DNA of 6,335 bases, taken from contig JAHDDA010000158.1 of NCBI GenBank assembly GCA_020629595.1, positions 1-6,335 of the forward strand, given 5' to 3'. Below the pieces are notes generated by a model. That model did not search any database, was not told where the DNA came from, and saw only the letters and a list, made by a program, of their open reading frames with translations. This document shows positions 1 through 6,208 of the stretch, one piece after another. The position numbers and the translations under genes are program-made. The DNA is from Chitinophagales bacterium (lineage in GTDB: Bacteria > Bacteroidota > Bacteroidia > Chitinophagales > UBA2359). Numbering within the stretch: position 1 is the stretch's first letter; every line of letters begins with the position of its first letter.

Positions 1-737
1 GCAGTTATGTAAATTCTGGTCAATTAAATGCTCAATTCGATTTTAATGTGTATGATACAATGGTTTCGGCATTGGCTGGCGATAGCGATTTTATTGGTCT
101 GAATAATTCAATTATGGCAAGTCTTGATGCTTTTGGTTCACATCATTTAATGGGTAATATTACAGGCAACCAAGACCGAGCAAGGTTTGCTTCTTATGCT
201 GGAGGTGATTTACTTTTCTCTCAAGATTCAAAGCACGAAGGTTGGACACGCAAGGTTGAAATGGGCGATGAAGTTGCTTATGAAAAAACTAAACAATTAT
301 TTGCTTTAATTGCTACCGTTCCTGGTATTCCAGTTGTTTTTTACGGCGATGAAATTGCAATGGTTGGTGGTGGCGACCCTGATAATCGTAAAATGATGCG
401 TTTCGATGATTTGAATGAAAAAGAAACTGACTGTAAAAACACCTTAAAAAAGTTATTAAACTTACGACAAAATTCAATGCCGTTTTTATATGGTAATTTT
501 GAAACGCATTTAACAGAAGAAAATATCTATGCCTATTCTCGAAATTATTGCAATCAAAGCGAATTAGTTATAATTAATAATACAAATGAAGATAGAGCAT
601 TAAGAGTACCTTTAAATGATACACAAAATTTACTTAGCGAAACAACTAACTTTGGAGGAATGGTTTTAAAAATTAGAAATAACAAGTTAGAAATAAATAT
701 TCCTGCAAATTCATTTGAAGTCATTTCTTTTAAATAA
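1..737 (+). CDS. GH13 alpha-amylase-family glycosidase, C-terminal part (5'-truncated)
   Basis: This is the C-terminal 244 codons of an alpha-glucan hydrolase. The frame is open to the left edge (first full codon at 3), so the GTG at 48 is internal and the true start lies outside. Visible family features, in order, are a QFDFN segment before the seventh barrel strand (about 33-47), conserved region IV as GN-ITGNQD-RARF with its catalytic-type Asp at 174-176, a PGIPVVFYGDE strand (about 327-353), and a GGGDPDNRKMMRF segment typical of cyclomaltodextrinase/neopullulanase-like GH13 enzymes. A C-terminal beta-sandwich rich in short strands (SELVIINN) follows. Regions I-III, with the nucleophile and general acid, are off the window. 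Region IV reads N-Q-D where many amylases have N-H-D; I recall this variant in Bacteroidota homologues. It lies 52 bp upstream of a second GH13 gene on the same strand, which suggests a shared maltodextrin/starch operon. The family is secure; the exact substrate is not. Confidence 0.9.
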   Translation, partial: SYVNSGQLNAQFDFNVYDTMVSALAGDSDFIGLNNSIMASLDAFGSHHLMGNITGNQDRARFASYAGGDLLFSQDSKHEGWTRKVEMGDEVAYEKTKQLFALIATVPGIPVVFYGDEIAMVGGGDPDNRKMMRFDDLNEKETDCKNTLKKLLNLRQNSMPFLYGNFETHLTEENIYAYSRNYCNQSELVIINNTNEDRALRVPLNDTQNLLSETTNFGGMVLKIRNNKLEINIPANSFEVISFK

Positions 738-745
738 AAAATATC

Positions 746-778
746 AATATACAAGAGAACTTGTTCCCTTGAAATATT
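746..778. repeat. Imperfect inverted repeat between the two GH13 genes
   Basis: The 52-bp spacer holds a dyad centred on TT at 761-762. The inner arms are GAAC (757-760) and GTTC (763-766), the middle arms CAAG (752-755) and CTTG (768-771), and the outer arms AATAT (746-750) and ATATT (774-778). One A/C mismatch (756/767) and a small asymmetric internal loop (751 against 772-773) interrupt it. It could be a repressor operator of the LacI or GntR kind, or an mRNA hairpin with loop CTTG that separates expression of the two genes. No T-run follows it, so it is not a standard intrinsic terminator. The pairing is seen directly; the function is inference. Confidence 0.5.
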
Positions 779-789
779 AAATTCAAAAT

Positions 790-2259
790 ATGAAAACCAA
801 ACTTATAAACTGTTTTTTACTGTTGATAATAGGAGCTAATTTATATGCTCAGAAAATAATTATAATTGAAACAACAAAAACGATTATTGAAGAAGAAAAC
901 AATAAAACACAAATTGTTTCACCTTCAGAAAATGCAAATAACTTTCAATATAAGCTTGAAGCATCAGAAACAAACTGCCAAAAAACAGATGCTCCTGATT
1001 GGAGTAAAAATGCGACTATTTACGAGGTAAATCCACGTCAATATACATCCGAAGGAACATTTGAGGCATTTAGCGAACATTTACCACGCTTGAAAAAAAT
1101 GGGAGTCGATATTTTATGGTTTATGCCTATTCACCCAATTGGCGAAAAAAACAGAAAAGGAAGTTTGGGAAGTTATTACTCTGTTACCGATTATAAAGCC
1201 GTAAATCCCGAATTTGGGGATAATGAAGATTTTAGAAAAATGGTCAATGCCATTCACGATTTGGATATGAAAATAATTTTGGATTGGGTGCCTAACCACA
1301 CCGCTTGGGATCATCATTGGGTTAAAGAAGGCAAAATGGAATATTACACACTCGATTCAATTGGAGGCTTACAACCTCCACTGGGAACAGATTGGTGGGA
1401 TGTTACCGATTTGAATTACGACAATCAAGAAATGCGACAACGAATGATTGGAGATATGGAATATTGGATAAAAGAATTTGATATTGATGGTTATCGTTGC
1501 GATGTAGCAACTTGGGTGCCCGACGATTTTTGGGTAGAAGCCAATACAGCTTTAAAAAAATTGAAAGATGTTTTTATGTTGGCAGAAGCCGAAGTTCCTT
1601 CTCATCACGATAGTGGTTTTCATATGAGTTATGCTTGGGATTTACACCATCGAATGAATGAAGTTGCAAAAGGCAAAAAAGACGTTTTACACATAAGAGA
1701 TTATTTCGATAATCACGCAAAAGAGTTTAACAGCTACGATTATAGAATGAATTTCACTTCAAACCACGATGAAAATTCTTGGAATGGAACAGTTAAAGAA
1801 CGAATGGGCGATGCTATAAAAACATTTGCCGTTTTTGCTTCTACTGTTGATGGAATGCCTTTAATTTATTCGGGGCAAGAAGCTGGATTAGATAAAAGAT
1901 TACGCTTTTTTGAGAAAGATACTATTGATTTTTCAAAATTGCCGCTAGAAGATTTTTATACAAAATTAATGCACTTAAACAAAGATAACCAAGCACTTTG
2001 GAATGGCGAATTTGGTGGAGACCTTCAATTTATAACATCAATTACCGATACAAATTGTCTGGCATATTTCCGAGAAAAAAATGGTAACAAAGTTTTGGTA
2101 ATGCTTAATTTATCAGACAAAAAACAAGAAATTGAATTACAAGGTAATAGCTTTTTAGGAACTTATACCGATTTATTTACAGGCAAAAAAGTAAGCATTG
2201 AAAAAGACTATAAAGAGAAATTAAAACCTTGGGCTTACAGAGTTTTAAGTGTTGAGTAA
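790..2259 (+). CDS. Secreted GH13 alpha-amylase-family glycosidase
   Basis: This 489-residue enzyme probably hydrolyses alpha-1,4-glucans outside the cytoplasm. Residues 1-20 form a signal peptide (Lys-rich start, hydrophobic FLLLIIGA, cleavage likely after LYA). There is no lipobox Cys, so I expect signal peptidase I processing to the periplasm or beyond. A polar linker of about 50 residues follows, then the (beta/alpha)8 barrel from about residue 74 (ATIYEVNPRQY). All four GH13 signatures are present: region I DWVPNH (165-170), region II GYRCD with nucleophile Asp238, region III LAEAE with likely acid/base Glu266, and region IV SNHD with Asp327. MPLIYSGQEAGL (356-367) and a C-terminal beta domain (about 420-489) complete it. 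All catalytic residues are intact, so activity is expected. The ATG at 790 directly precedes the signal peptide and has no Shine-Dalgarno, as is usual in Bacteroidota. It follows another GH13 gene and converges on the PorP/SprF gene. The GH13 subfamily and bond specificity cannot be fixed by eye. Confidence 0.95.
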   Translation: MKTKLINCFLLLIIGANLYAQKIIIIETTKTIIEEENNKTQIVSPSENANNFQYKLEASETNCQKTDAPDWSKNATIYEVNPRQYTSEGTFEAFSEHLPRLKKMGVDILWFMPIHPIGEKNRKGSLGSYYSVTDYKAVNPEFGDNEDFRKMVNAIHDLDMKIILDWVPNHTAWDHHWVKEGKMEYYTLDSIGGLQPPLGTDWWDVTDLNYDNQEMRQRMIGDMEYWIKEFDIDGYRCDVATWVPDDFWVEANTALKKLKDVFMLAEAEVPSHHDSGFHMSYAWDLHHRMNEVAKGKKDVLHIRDYFDNHAKEFNSYDYRMNFTSNHDENSWNGTVKERMGDAIKTFAVFASTVDGMPLIYSGQEAGLDKRLRFFEKDTIDFSKLPLEDFYTKLMHLNKDNQALWNGEFGGDLQFITSITDTNCLAYFREKNGNKVLVMLNLSDKKQEIELQGNSFLGTYTDLFTGKKVSIEKDYKEKLKPWAYRVLSVE

Positions 2260-2269
2260 AGTTATAGTT

Positions 2270-3205
2270 TTAGAAAAACCTAGGAGTAACTACTTTTTCA
2301 CGCATAAATCCAAATTCATAACGGATATAAATATCGTGTGAACTACCGAAAGAGGCTAATTTAGTGGTTGTAAAGTCAAAGCCATAACCAATTAATAAAT
2401 TTCTATTTACCTGGTAATCGGCGAAAATATCAATACTTTCGGCAAAACGATAAGCCAAGCCAATATTAAAACGTTCTTCAATTAACAAGGATGTATTTAC
2501 ATCAACTGAAACAGGGGAATTGGCAACTTTCTTTAATAAAATAGAAGGACGTAATTTTAGACTTCGGCTTAAATCAATTACACCTCCACCAGTTAAATAA
2601 TAATGCCTGTTCCAAATAGCATTTTCATTTTCTGGAATAAGTTTATTTTGTAGTAAATGTGGAATAGATACACCAAAAAAGTATTCATCGGTATAATAAA
2701 ATGCTCCAAAGCCGAAATTTCCAGCCCATTTGTTTACATCTTCACTTATCAATATATCTCCTGCATCGGCATTGGTTATTTCAGAATATTTAGAGCTAAT
2801 ATTTAACAAGCCTAACTGTAGCCCTAGTGAAAGCGTTCCGTTTCCAACACCATTTAGTTTATAAGCATAAGAAGTATTGATGTGTGTTTTATTATGAATG
2901 TTTACTCTATCGTTTTGCATCCAAAATCCTAAACCCACATTTTTAAATTGAGGATTTTTACCAAATAGCATTGGACCATGAAGACTTACAGAAAATGTTC
3001 GAGGTGTAGAATTATCTACATTTATCCACTGAGCTCTGTAATATGCCATTAAGCTACCAACATCTCTACTTCCTGCATAGGCAGGGTTATATACCAAACC
3101 ATTTTGTCTATATCCAATAAATTGTGCATCTTGTTGTGCTTTTATTTCGGAAATAAATAAAAAACACAAGAAAACACAAGAAAGTAAGGTATATAATTTT
3201 TTCAT
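2270..3205 (-). CDS. PorP/SprF family type IX secretion-associated outer-membrane protein
   Basis: This 311-residue protein belongs to the PorP/SprF family, predicted outer-membrane beta-barrels of the Bacteroidota type IX secretion/gliding machinery. In the model species, PorP is a T9SS component and SprF is needed to export the adhesin SprB. Residues 1-23 form a signal peptide ending EIKA-Q. The mature protein starts with the family's hallmark QDAQFIGYRQNGLVYNP and NPAYAGS (40-46), followed by a YYRAQW segment. The remainder alternates aromatic and glycine-rich strands (GLGFWMQNDR, GTLSLGLQLGLL, NFGFGAFYYTDEYFFGVSIPHL, NIGLAYRF, IFADYQVN, YIRYEFGF), as in a barrel. Length is normal for the family. 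SprF-type paralogues often sit beside a giant adhesin or an OmpA-like gene, but neither is adjacent here, so the cargo is unknown. The gene converges on the GH13 gene with a 10-bp gap. I found no convincing promoter for it. Confidence 0.92.
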   Translation of the reverse strand: MKKLYTLLSCVFLCFLFISEIKAQQDAQFIGYRQNGLVYNPAYAGSRDVGSLMAYYRAQWINVDNSTPRTFSVSLHGPMLFGKNPQFKNVGLGFWMQNDRVNIHNKTHINTSYAYKLNGVGNGTLSLGLQLGLLNISSKYSEITNADAGDILISEDVNKWAGNFGFGAFYYTDEYFFGVSIPHLLQNKLIPENENAIWNRHYYLTGGGVIDLSRSLKLRPSILLKKVANSPVSVDVNTSLLIEERFNIGLAYRFAESIDIFADYQVNRNLLIGYGFDFTTTKLASFGSSHDIYIRYEFGFMREKVVTPRFF

Positions 3206-3271
3206 AATAAAGTATTGAATTTAAAGTAAAACAGACGTTCTAATATTACCTCTATACATTAAATATATAAT

Positions 3272-3289
3272 GCCTGACTGGGCTTTTTT
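3272..3289 (+). terminator. Short hairpin plus T-run, plus-strand orientation
   Basis: GCCT (3272-3275) and GGGC (3280-3283) can pair as a 4-bp stem, including one G-U, around the loop GACT, followed at once by six T (3284-3289). This is the layout of a weak intrinsic terminator reading left to right. It lies in the 104-bp gap between purS and the PorP/SprF gene, both on the minus strand, so it would act only on antisense transcripts. Read on the minus strand, the same hairpin after purS is followed by ATTATATATT rather than a clean T-run. The stem is short and chance is possible. Confidence 0.3.
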
Positions 3290-3309
3290 ATCTGTTAGAT
3301 ACAAAACTC

Positions 3310-3561
3310 TTAAACCGCTTTTACCTCATACTCGTAATTTTCCATTATCATATTTGCTAACAGATTTTTACAAGCTTTTTCAACTAAAACTTCTGCTTCC
3401 GATTGATTTTTGGCTTCAAGGTTTAATGTAATTCTTTTTCCAATTCTAACATCAGTAAGCACATCTAATTGTAAATTTCCAAGGTTTTTCTCAACTGCTT
3501 TCCCTTTTGGATCTAACAATTCTGCTTTAGGCATAACGTTAATAAGTGCTTGATATTTCAT
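3310..3561 (-). CDS. purS: Phosphoribosylformylglycinamidine synthase subunit PurS
   Basis: PurS is the small structural subunit of the three-part FGAM synthase (PurS-PurQ-PurL). That enzyme makes FGAM from FGAR, glutamine and ATP, the fourth step of purine synthesis, in the cytoplasm. PurS dimers bridge the glutaminase PurQ and the synthetase PurL. At 83 residues it has the family's usual length. It shows the expected blocks in order: an N-terminal beta strand (YQALINVMP), LLDPKGKAV (15-23), DVRIGKRITLNLE (37-49), an acidic helix (SEAEVLVEKACKNLLAN, 54-70), and a C-terminal YEYEV strand. The start ATG overlaps the pssA stop as ATGA (3558-3561), so translation is probably coupled to pssA. No purQ or purL is visible. 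Its presence implies the genome uses the split enzyme rather than the long single-chain PurL. Recognition is by motif and length and is strong. Confidence 0.93.
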   Translation of the reverse strand: MKYQALINVMPKAELLDPKGKAVEKNLGNLQLDVLTDVRIGKRITLNLEAKNQSEAEVLVEKACKNLLANMIMENYEYEVKAV

Positions 3562-4256
3562 TTTCTAAAATTTAAAAATAAAGATAAAACTATGTAAGAA
3601 ATAATGCTTATGGCTAATCCTAAATAACCTAAACTAATCCATAAGATTAAGGAATAAACTAGAAAAAATAAGCGTAAACGATTTCCTTTAAATGTTTTCT
3701 TCTTTAATTTAAACGAAAACATTTTAATCTCACTTATTTGCAAATAGGATAGTATAATTATATTAGGAATTAAAAAAAACTTATCTGATATAATTTCGGT
3801 AAACAATAAGTTACCATTTTGAAAAAGCATAAAAATGGCTAAAACGTAAAGTGTGCAGGCTGGAGTTGCCAAGCCTATAAAGCTATCGGTTTGGCGTTCA
3901 TCTACATTAAATTTTGCTAAACGCAATGCCGCAGCTAAAGTTAATATAAACCCTAAAAACGGCACATAAGCACCCAATTCAGATGAGGGTTTATACACGC
4001 TTAATAAGTTAAAAAACATAAGCCCAGGAACAACACCAAATGTTACCATATCAGCTAAAGAATCAAGTTCTTTACCTAAATCGGACATTGTATTCCTCAT
4101 TCTAGCCACAAAACCATCAAAAAAATCGCAAACAGACGCAATGGCAATAAAATAGATGATGAACTCACTTTTTCCTGTTAACAAAAATACAATCCCCATA
4201 CATCCACAAAACAAATTTGTGAGTGTTAAAAAATTTGATATTGTAAATAAGTTCAT
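3558..4256 (-). CDS. pssA: CDP-diacylglycerol-serine O-phosphatidyltransferase
   Basis: This 232-residue integral membrane enzyme transfers phosphatidyl from CDP-diacylglycerol to L-serine. The product, phosphatidylserine, is the precursor of phosphatidylethanolamine. The CDP-alcohol phosphatidyltransferase signature is complete and correctly spaced: D44-x2-D47-G48-x2-A51-R52-x8-G61-x3-D65-x3-D69, where the Asp residues bind metal and CDP. The N-terminus TISNFLTLTNLFCGC is typical of the bacterial PssA type rather than PgsA. Several hydrophobic segments follow (about 12-27, 31-43, 72-85, 97-112, 131-146, 161-175, 195-230), consistent with multiple membrane helices. The start ATG at 4256 fits the family N-terminus. 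It lies 36 bp downstream of the E2 gene and overlaps purS by 4 bp. Substrate choice of serine over another alcohol rests on overall resemblance. Confidence 0.92.
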   Translation of the reverse strand: MNLFTISNFLTLTNLFCGCMGIVFLLTGKSEFIIYFIAIASVCDFFDGFVARMRNTMSDLGKELDSLADMVTFGVVPGLMFFNLLSVYKPSSELGAYVPFLGFILTLAAALRLAKFNVDERQTDSFIGLATPACTLYVLAIFMLFQNGNLLFTEIISDKFFLIPNIIILSYLQISEIKMFSFKLKKKTFKGNRLRLFFLVYSLILWISLGYLGLAISIISYIVLSLFLNFRK

Positions 4257-4292
4257 TTTAGTTGTGAATGGTAAGTTAAAATTAACAATTCA

Positions 4293-5624
4293 TTAAATAC
4301 TTTGATTAGTATCAAACTGTTCAAGGTAATCTCCTACTCTACGCAAGAATGAACCACCTAACATTCCGTCAACTACTCTATGGTCGTAACTGAGAGATAA
4401 AAACATCATTTGTCGAATAGCTATTATATCTCCCATTTCAGTTTCCATAACAACTGGTTTTTTCTTAATTACGCCTGTTGATAGTATCGCTACTTGCGGT
4501 TGATTAATTATTGGAACGCCCATTACATTTCCAAAACCACCTACATTGGTAAGCGTAAAAGTTCCGCCTTGCGTATCTGCTGGTTTTAATTTATTTGTTC
4601 TTGCTCTCTCAACTAAATCGTTCATATTTTTCACAATTCCAGCTAAACTAAGCATATCTGCATTTTTAATAACAGGAACAATTAAATTTCCATTTGGTAA
4701 AGCAGTTGCGACTCCTATATTTATATCTTTTTTAATTATATGGTTATAACCATCTACTGATGAGTTAATTTTTGGAAAATCCTGAATTGCTTTACGAACA
4801 GCTTCGACAAAAATGTGCGTTACTGTCATTTTAGTACCATATTGTTTAAAGAAAGCATCTTTATTTTTCTTTCTCCAATTCATTAAATTGGTAACATCAA
4901 CTTCAACAAATGAAGTAACGTGTGGCGAAACTCTTTTGCTCATAACCATGTGGTCGGCAATTAGTTTTCTCATTCTATCCATTTCTTCAATTTCGTAGTT
5001 GTTACCATATTCTACTTTTGGTTGAGAAATTTCGATAGTTTGTGAAATTGCAGATGCTTTTTTAACAGGAGATTGAACAGATTTTTGAGTTTGAGGATTA
5101 ATATTTCCAGTTGATTTATTGGATAAATAAGCCTGCATATCACGTTTAGTTACTCGTCCTTCTTTTCCAGAACCCTTTATTGATTCTAATTCAGTCATTG
5201 AGACACCTTCTGTTCTTGCCATACTTAAAACCAGTGGCGAATAAAAACGACCATTACTATTTGCTTTTAGAGGTTGTGCCATTTCGGTGCTAGCAACATT
5301 GGCTAAAGGTTCAGTAATAGCTTCAATTATTTCTTCACTCGGCTTTACCACTTCTTTAGGCACTTCTGCTGAAGGAGCTTCGCCCTCTGTGTATAAATAT
5401 GCTATAACAGTTCCTACTTCTATAACATCATCTTCTCCAAATAGCATTTCCCCCATTACACAATCTTCTGGTGCAGGAACTTCAGAATCTACTTTATCTG
5501 TAGCAATTTCTAAAATGGGTTCATCCATTTCAATTTTATCACCTTCAGCCTTTAACCATTTAATAATGGTTGCTTCCATTATACTTTCGCCCATTTTAGG
5601 CATTATCAACTCTATCTTAGCCAT
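4293..5624 (-). CDS. 2-oxoacid dehydrogenase complex E2, dihydrolipoamide acyltransferase
   Basis: E2 is the core of a 2-oxoacid dehydrogenase complex. Its lipoyl arm takes the acyl group from E1, passes it to CoA, and is reoxidised by E3. This 443-residue protein has the full order of parts. A single lipoyl domain (1-78) carries the modified Lys44 in EIATDKVDSEVP. A flexible acidic/Ala-Pro linker follows, then an E3/E1-binding domain (about 127-168, FYSPLVLSMARTEGV through GRVTKRDMQAYL) and a second linker. The catalytic acyltransferase domain (about 212-440) contains SPHVTSFVEVDVT, PNGNLIVPVI, FTLTNVGGFG and the active-site SYDHRVVDG with His415 and Asp419. The ATG at 5624 gives the canonical MAKIELIMPKMGES start. 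No E1 or E3 gene is adjacent, so the acyl substrate is open; the general look is of the branched-chain/pyruvate-type E2 of Bacteroidota. It is the first gene of a likely operon with pssA and purS. Confidence 0.95.
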   Translation of the reverse strand: MAKIELIMPKMGESIMEATIIKWLKAEGDKIEMDEPILEIATDKVDSEVPAPEDCVMGEMLFGEDDVIEVGTVIAYLYTEGEAPSAEVPKEVVKPSEEIIEAITEPLANVASTEMAQPLKANSNGRFYSPLVLSMARTEGVSMTELESIKGSGKEGRVTKRDMQAYLSNKSTGNINPQTQKSVQSPVKKASAISQTIEISQPKVEYGNNYEIEEMDRMRKLIADHMVMSKRVSPHVTSFVEVDVTNLMNWRKKNKDAFFKQYGTKMTVTHIFVEAVRKAIQDFPKINSSVDGYNHIIKKDINIGVATALPNGNLIVPVIKNADMLSLAGIVKNMNDLVERARTNKLKPADTQGGTFTLTNVGGFGNVMGVPIINQPQVAILSTGVIKKKPVVMETEMGDIIAIRQMMFLSLSYDHRVVDGMLGGSFLRRVGDYLEQFDTNQSI

Positions 5625-5660
5625 AACTTTTAACTAAATATTGCAATTCAATTATAGGTG

Positions 5661-5668
5661 CAAAGTTA
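5661..5668 (-). promoter_or_regulatory. Bacteroidota-type -7 promoter element (TAACTTTG) for the E2-pssA-purS group
   Basis: On the minus strand this octamer reads TAACTTTG, an exact match to the TAnnTTTG -7 element used by the Bacteroidota primary sigma factor. It is 37 bp upstream of the E2 ATG, which would leave a leader of roughly 30 bases. The -33 region is A/T-rich without a clear TTTG at the best spacing, so only half of the promoter is supported. Its place in the 83-bp gap after the methyltransferase gene suggests the E2 group is transcribed independently of it. Confidence 0.55.
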
Positions 5669-5707
5669 TTCTATTTAACTTGGGTTTTTAATTTTTGAAG
5701 TTAGTTT

Positions 5708-6208
5708 TTAATAGCGAAGTATGAAATCTTGCTTTTCTTGTTCTTTATGAAAAAATAAAACACCCATTCTATACAAATCTATGCTTACACTAACATTTTT
5801 TTGTTGTTTTATCTCTTCCCAAGCTTTTTCCATTTCTACACTCCAATGAATATCATCTAAAACTATAACAGAATTGTTGTGTAAACTGCTTTCAATTTTT
5901 TTGAAATATTCTAAAGTTGGCTTGTATTGATGATTGCCATCTAAATAAGCAAAATCAATTTTAAAATTTAGCTTTTTGATTGCCTCGTCTAATTTTTCTG
6001 AAAAATCCCCTACTATAAAATCTATATTTTTTGCTTTAATTGAATCTAAATTTTTTTGGGCTTGTTCTGAAATATTTTTACACCCTTCTATGGTAATAAC
6101 TTTATTTCTTCCATCAGATTTTGACAAGTAGGCAGTACCTAAGCCCATTGAAGTTCCTAATTCTAAAATATTTTTAGCTTTTGAAAATTGCACAAGGTGA
6201 AACAACAT
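5708..6208 (-). CDS. Class I SAM-dependent methyltransferase, main part of a frameshifted gene
   Basis: This holds the Rossmann-fold catalytic part of a SAM-dependent methyltransferase; the acceptor is unknown. In the 166-residue segment from the ATG at 6208, motif I is NILELGTSMGLGTAYL (13-28), the acidic end of strand 2 is VITIEG (37-42, Glu41), and FIVGDF (64-69) and FAYLDGNHQY (86-95) follow. VIVLDDIHWS (114-123) supplies further acidic residues. The ATG at 6208 is almost certainly not the native start. The same frame continues upstream with plausible family sequence (SRISKSNKRKIKEITKNAAV then NPKFGE) to a TGA at 6299-6301, with no ATG, GTG or TTG between. The N-terminal part continues in another frame beyond an apparent one-base deletion near 6288. 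This is either a disrupted gene or a sequence error. As written, any product would lack the N-terminal region. It lies 83 bp upstream of the E2 gene. Confidence 0.85.
   Translation of the reverse strand: MLFHLVQFSKAKNILELGTSMGLGTAYLSKSDGRNKVITIEGCKNISEQAQKNLDSIKAKNIDFIVGDFSEKLDEAIKKLNFKIDFAYLDGNHQYKPTLEYFKKIESSLHNNSVIVLDDIHWSVEMEKAWEEIKQQKNVSVSIDLYRMGVLFFHKEQEKQDFILRY

Noticed and set aside
48..737. A GTG at 48 as the start of the first glycosidase gene
   Set aside because: The frame is open to the window edge and the upstream codons (QLNAQFDFN) fit the GH13 barrel, so the gene is truncated by the window, not started here.
554..754. A minus-strand 66-codon open frame opposite the end of the first GH13 gene
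   Set aside because: It is a hydrophobic, low-complexity complement of a real beta-sandwich domain, with no start context or family resemblance.
1114..1317. A minus-strand 67-codon open frame opposite the second GH13 gene
   Set aside because: It is antisense to GH13 region I and its flanks, so coding constraint on the plus strand explains it.
2260..2269. A bidirectional terminator in the convergent gap
   Set aside because: The gap is only 10 bases and I see no inverted repeat spanning the two stop codons.
4270..4285. A small palindrome (GTTAA/TTAAC) between the E2 gene and pssA
   Set aside because: It has a five-base A/T-dominated arm with a two-base centre and no T-run, so it is expected by chance in such A/T-rich sequence.
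4546..4998. Two short plus-strand open frames opposite the E2 catalytic domain
   Set aside because: They are shadows of a clearly coding minus-strand gene, with no recognisable motif.
5287..5637. A plus-strand open frame of 116 codons opposite the E2 N-terminus
   Set aside because: It is antisense to the lipoyl domain and linker, is Ser/Ile-rich as expected from a complement frame, and matches no family.
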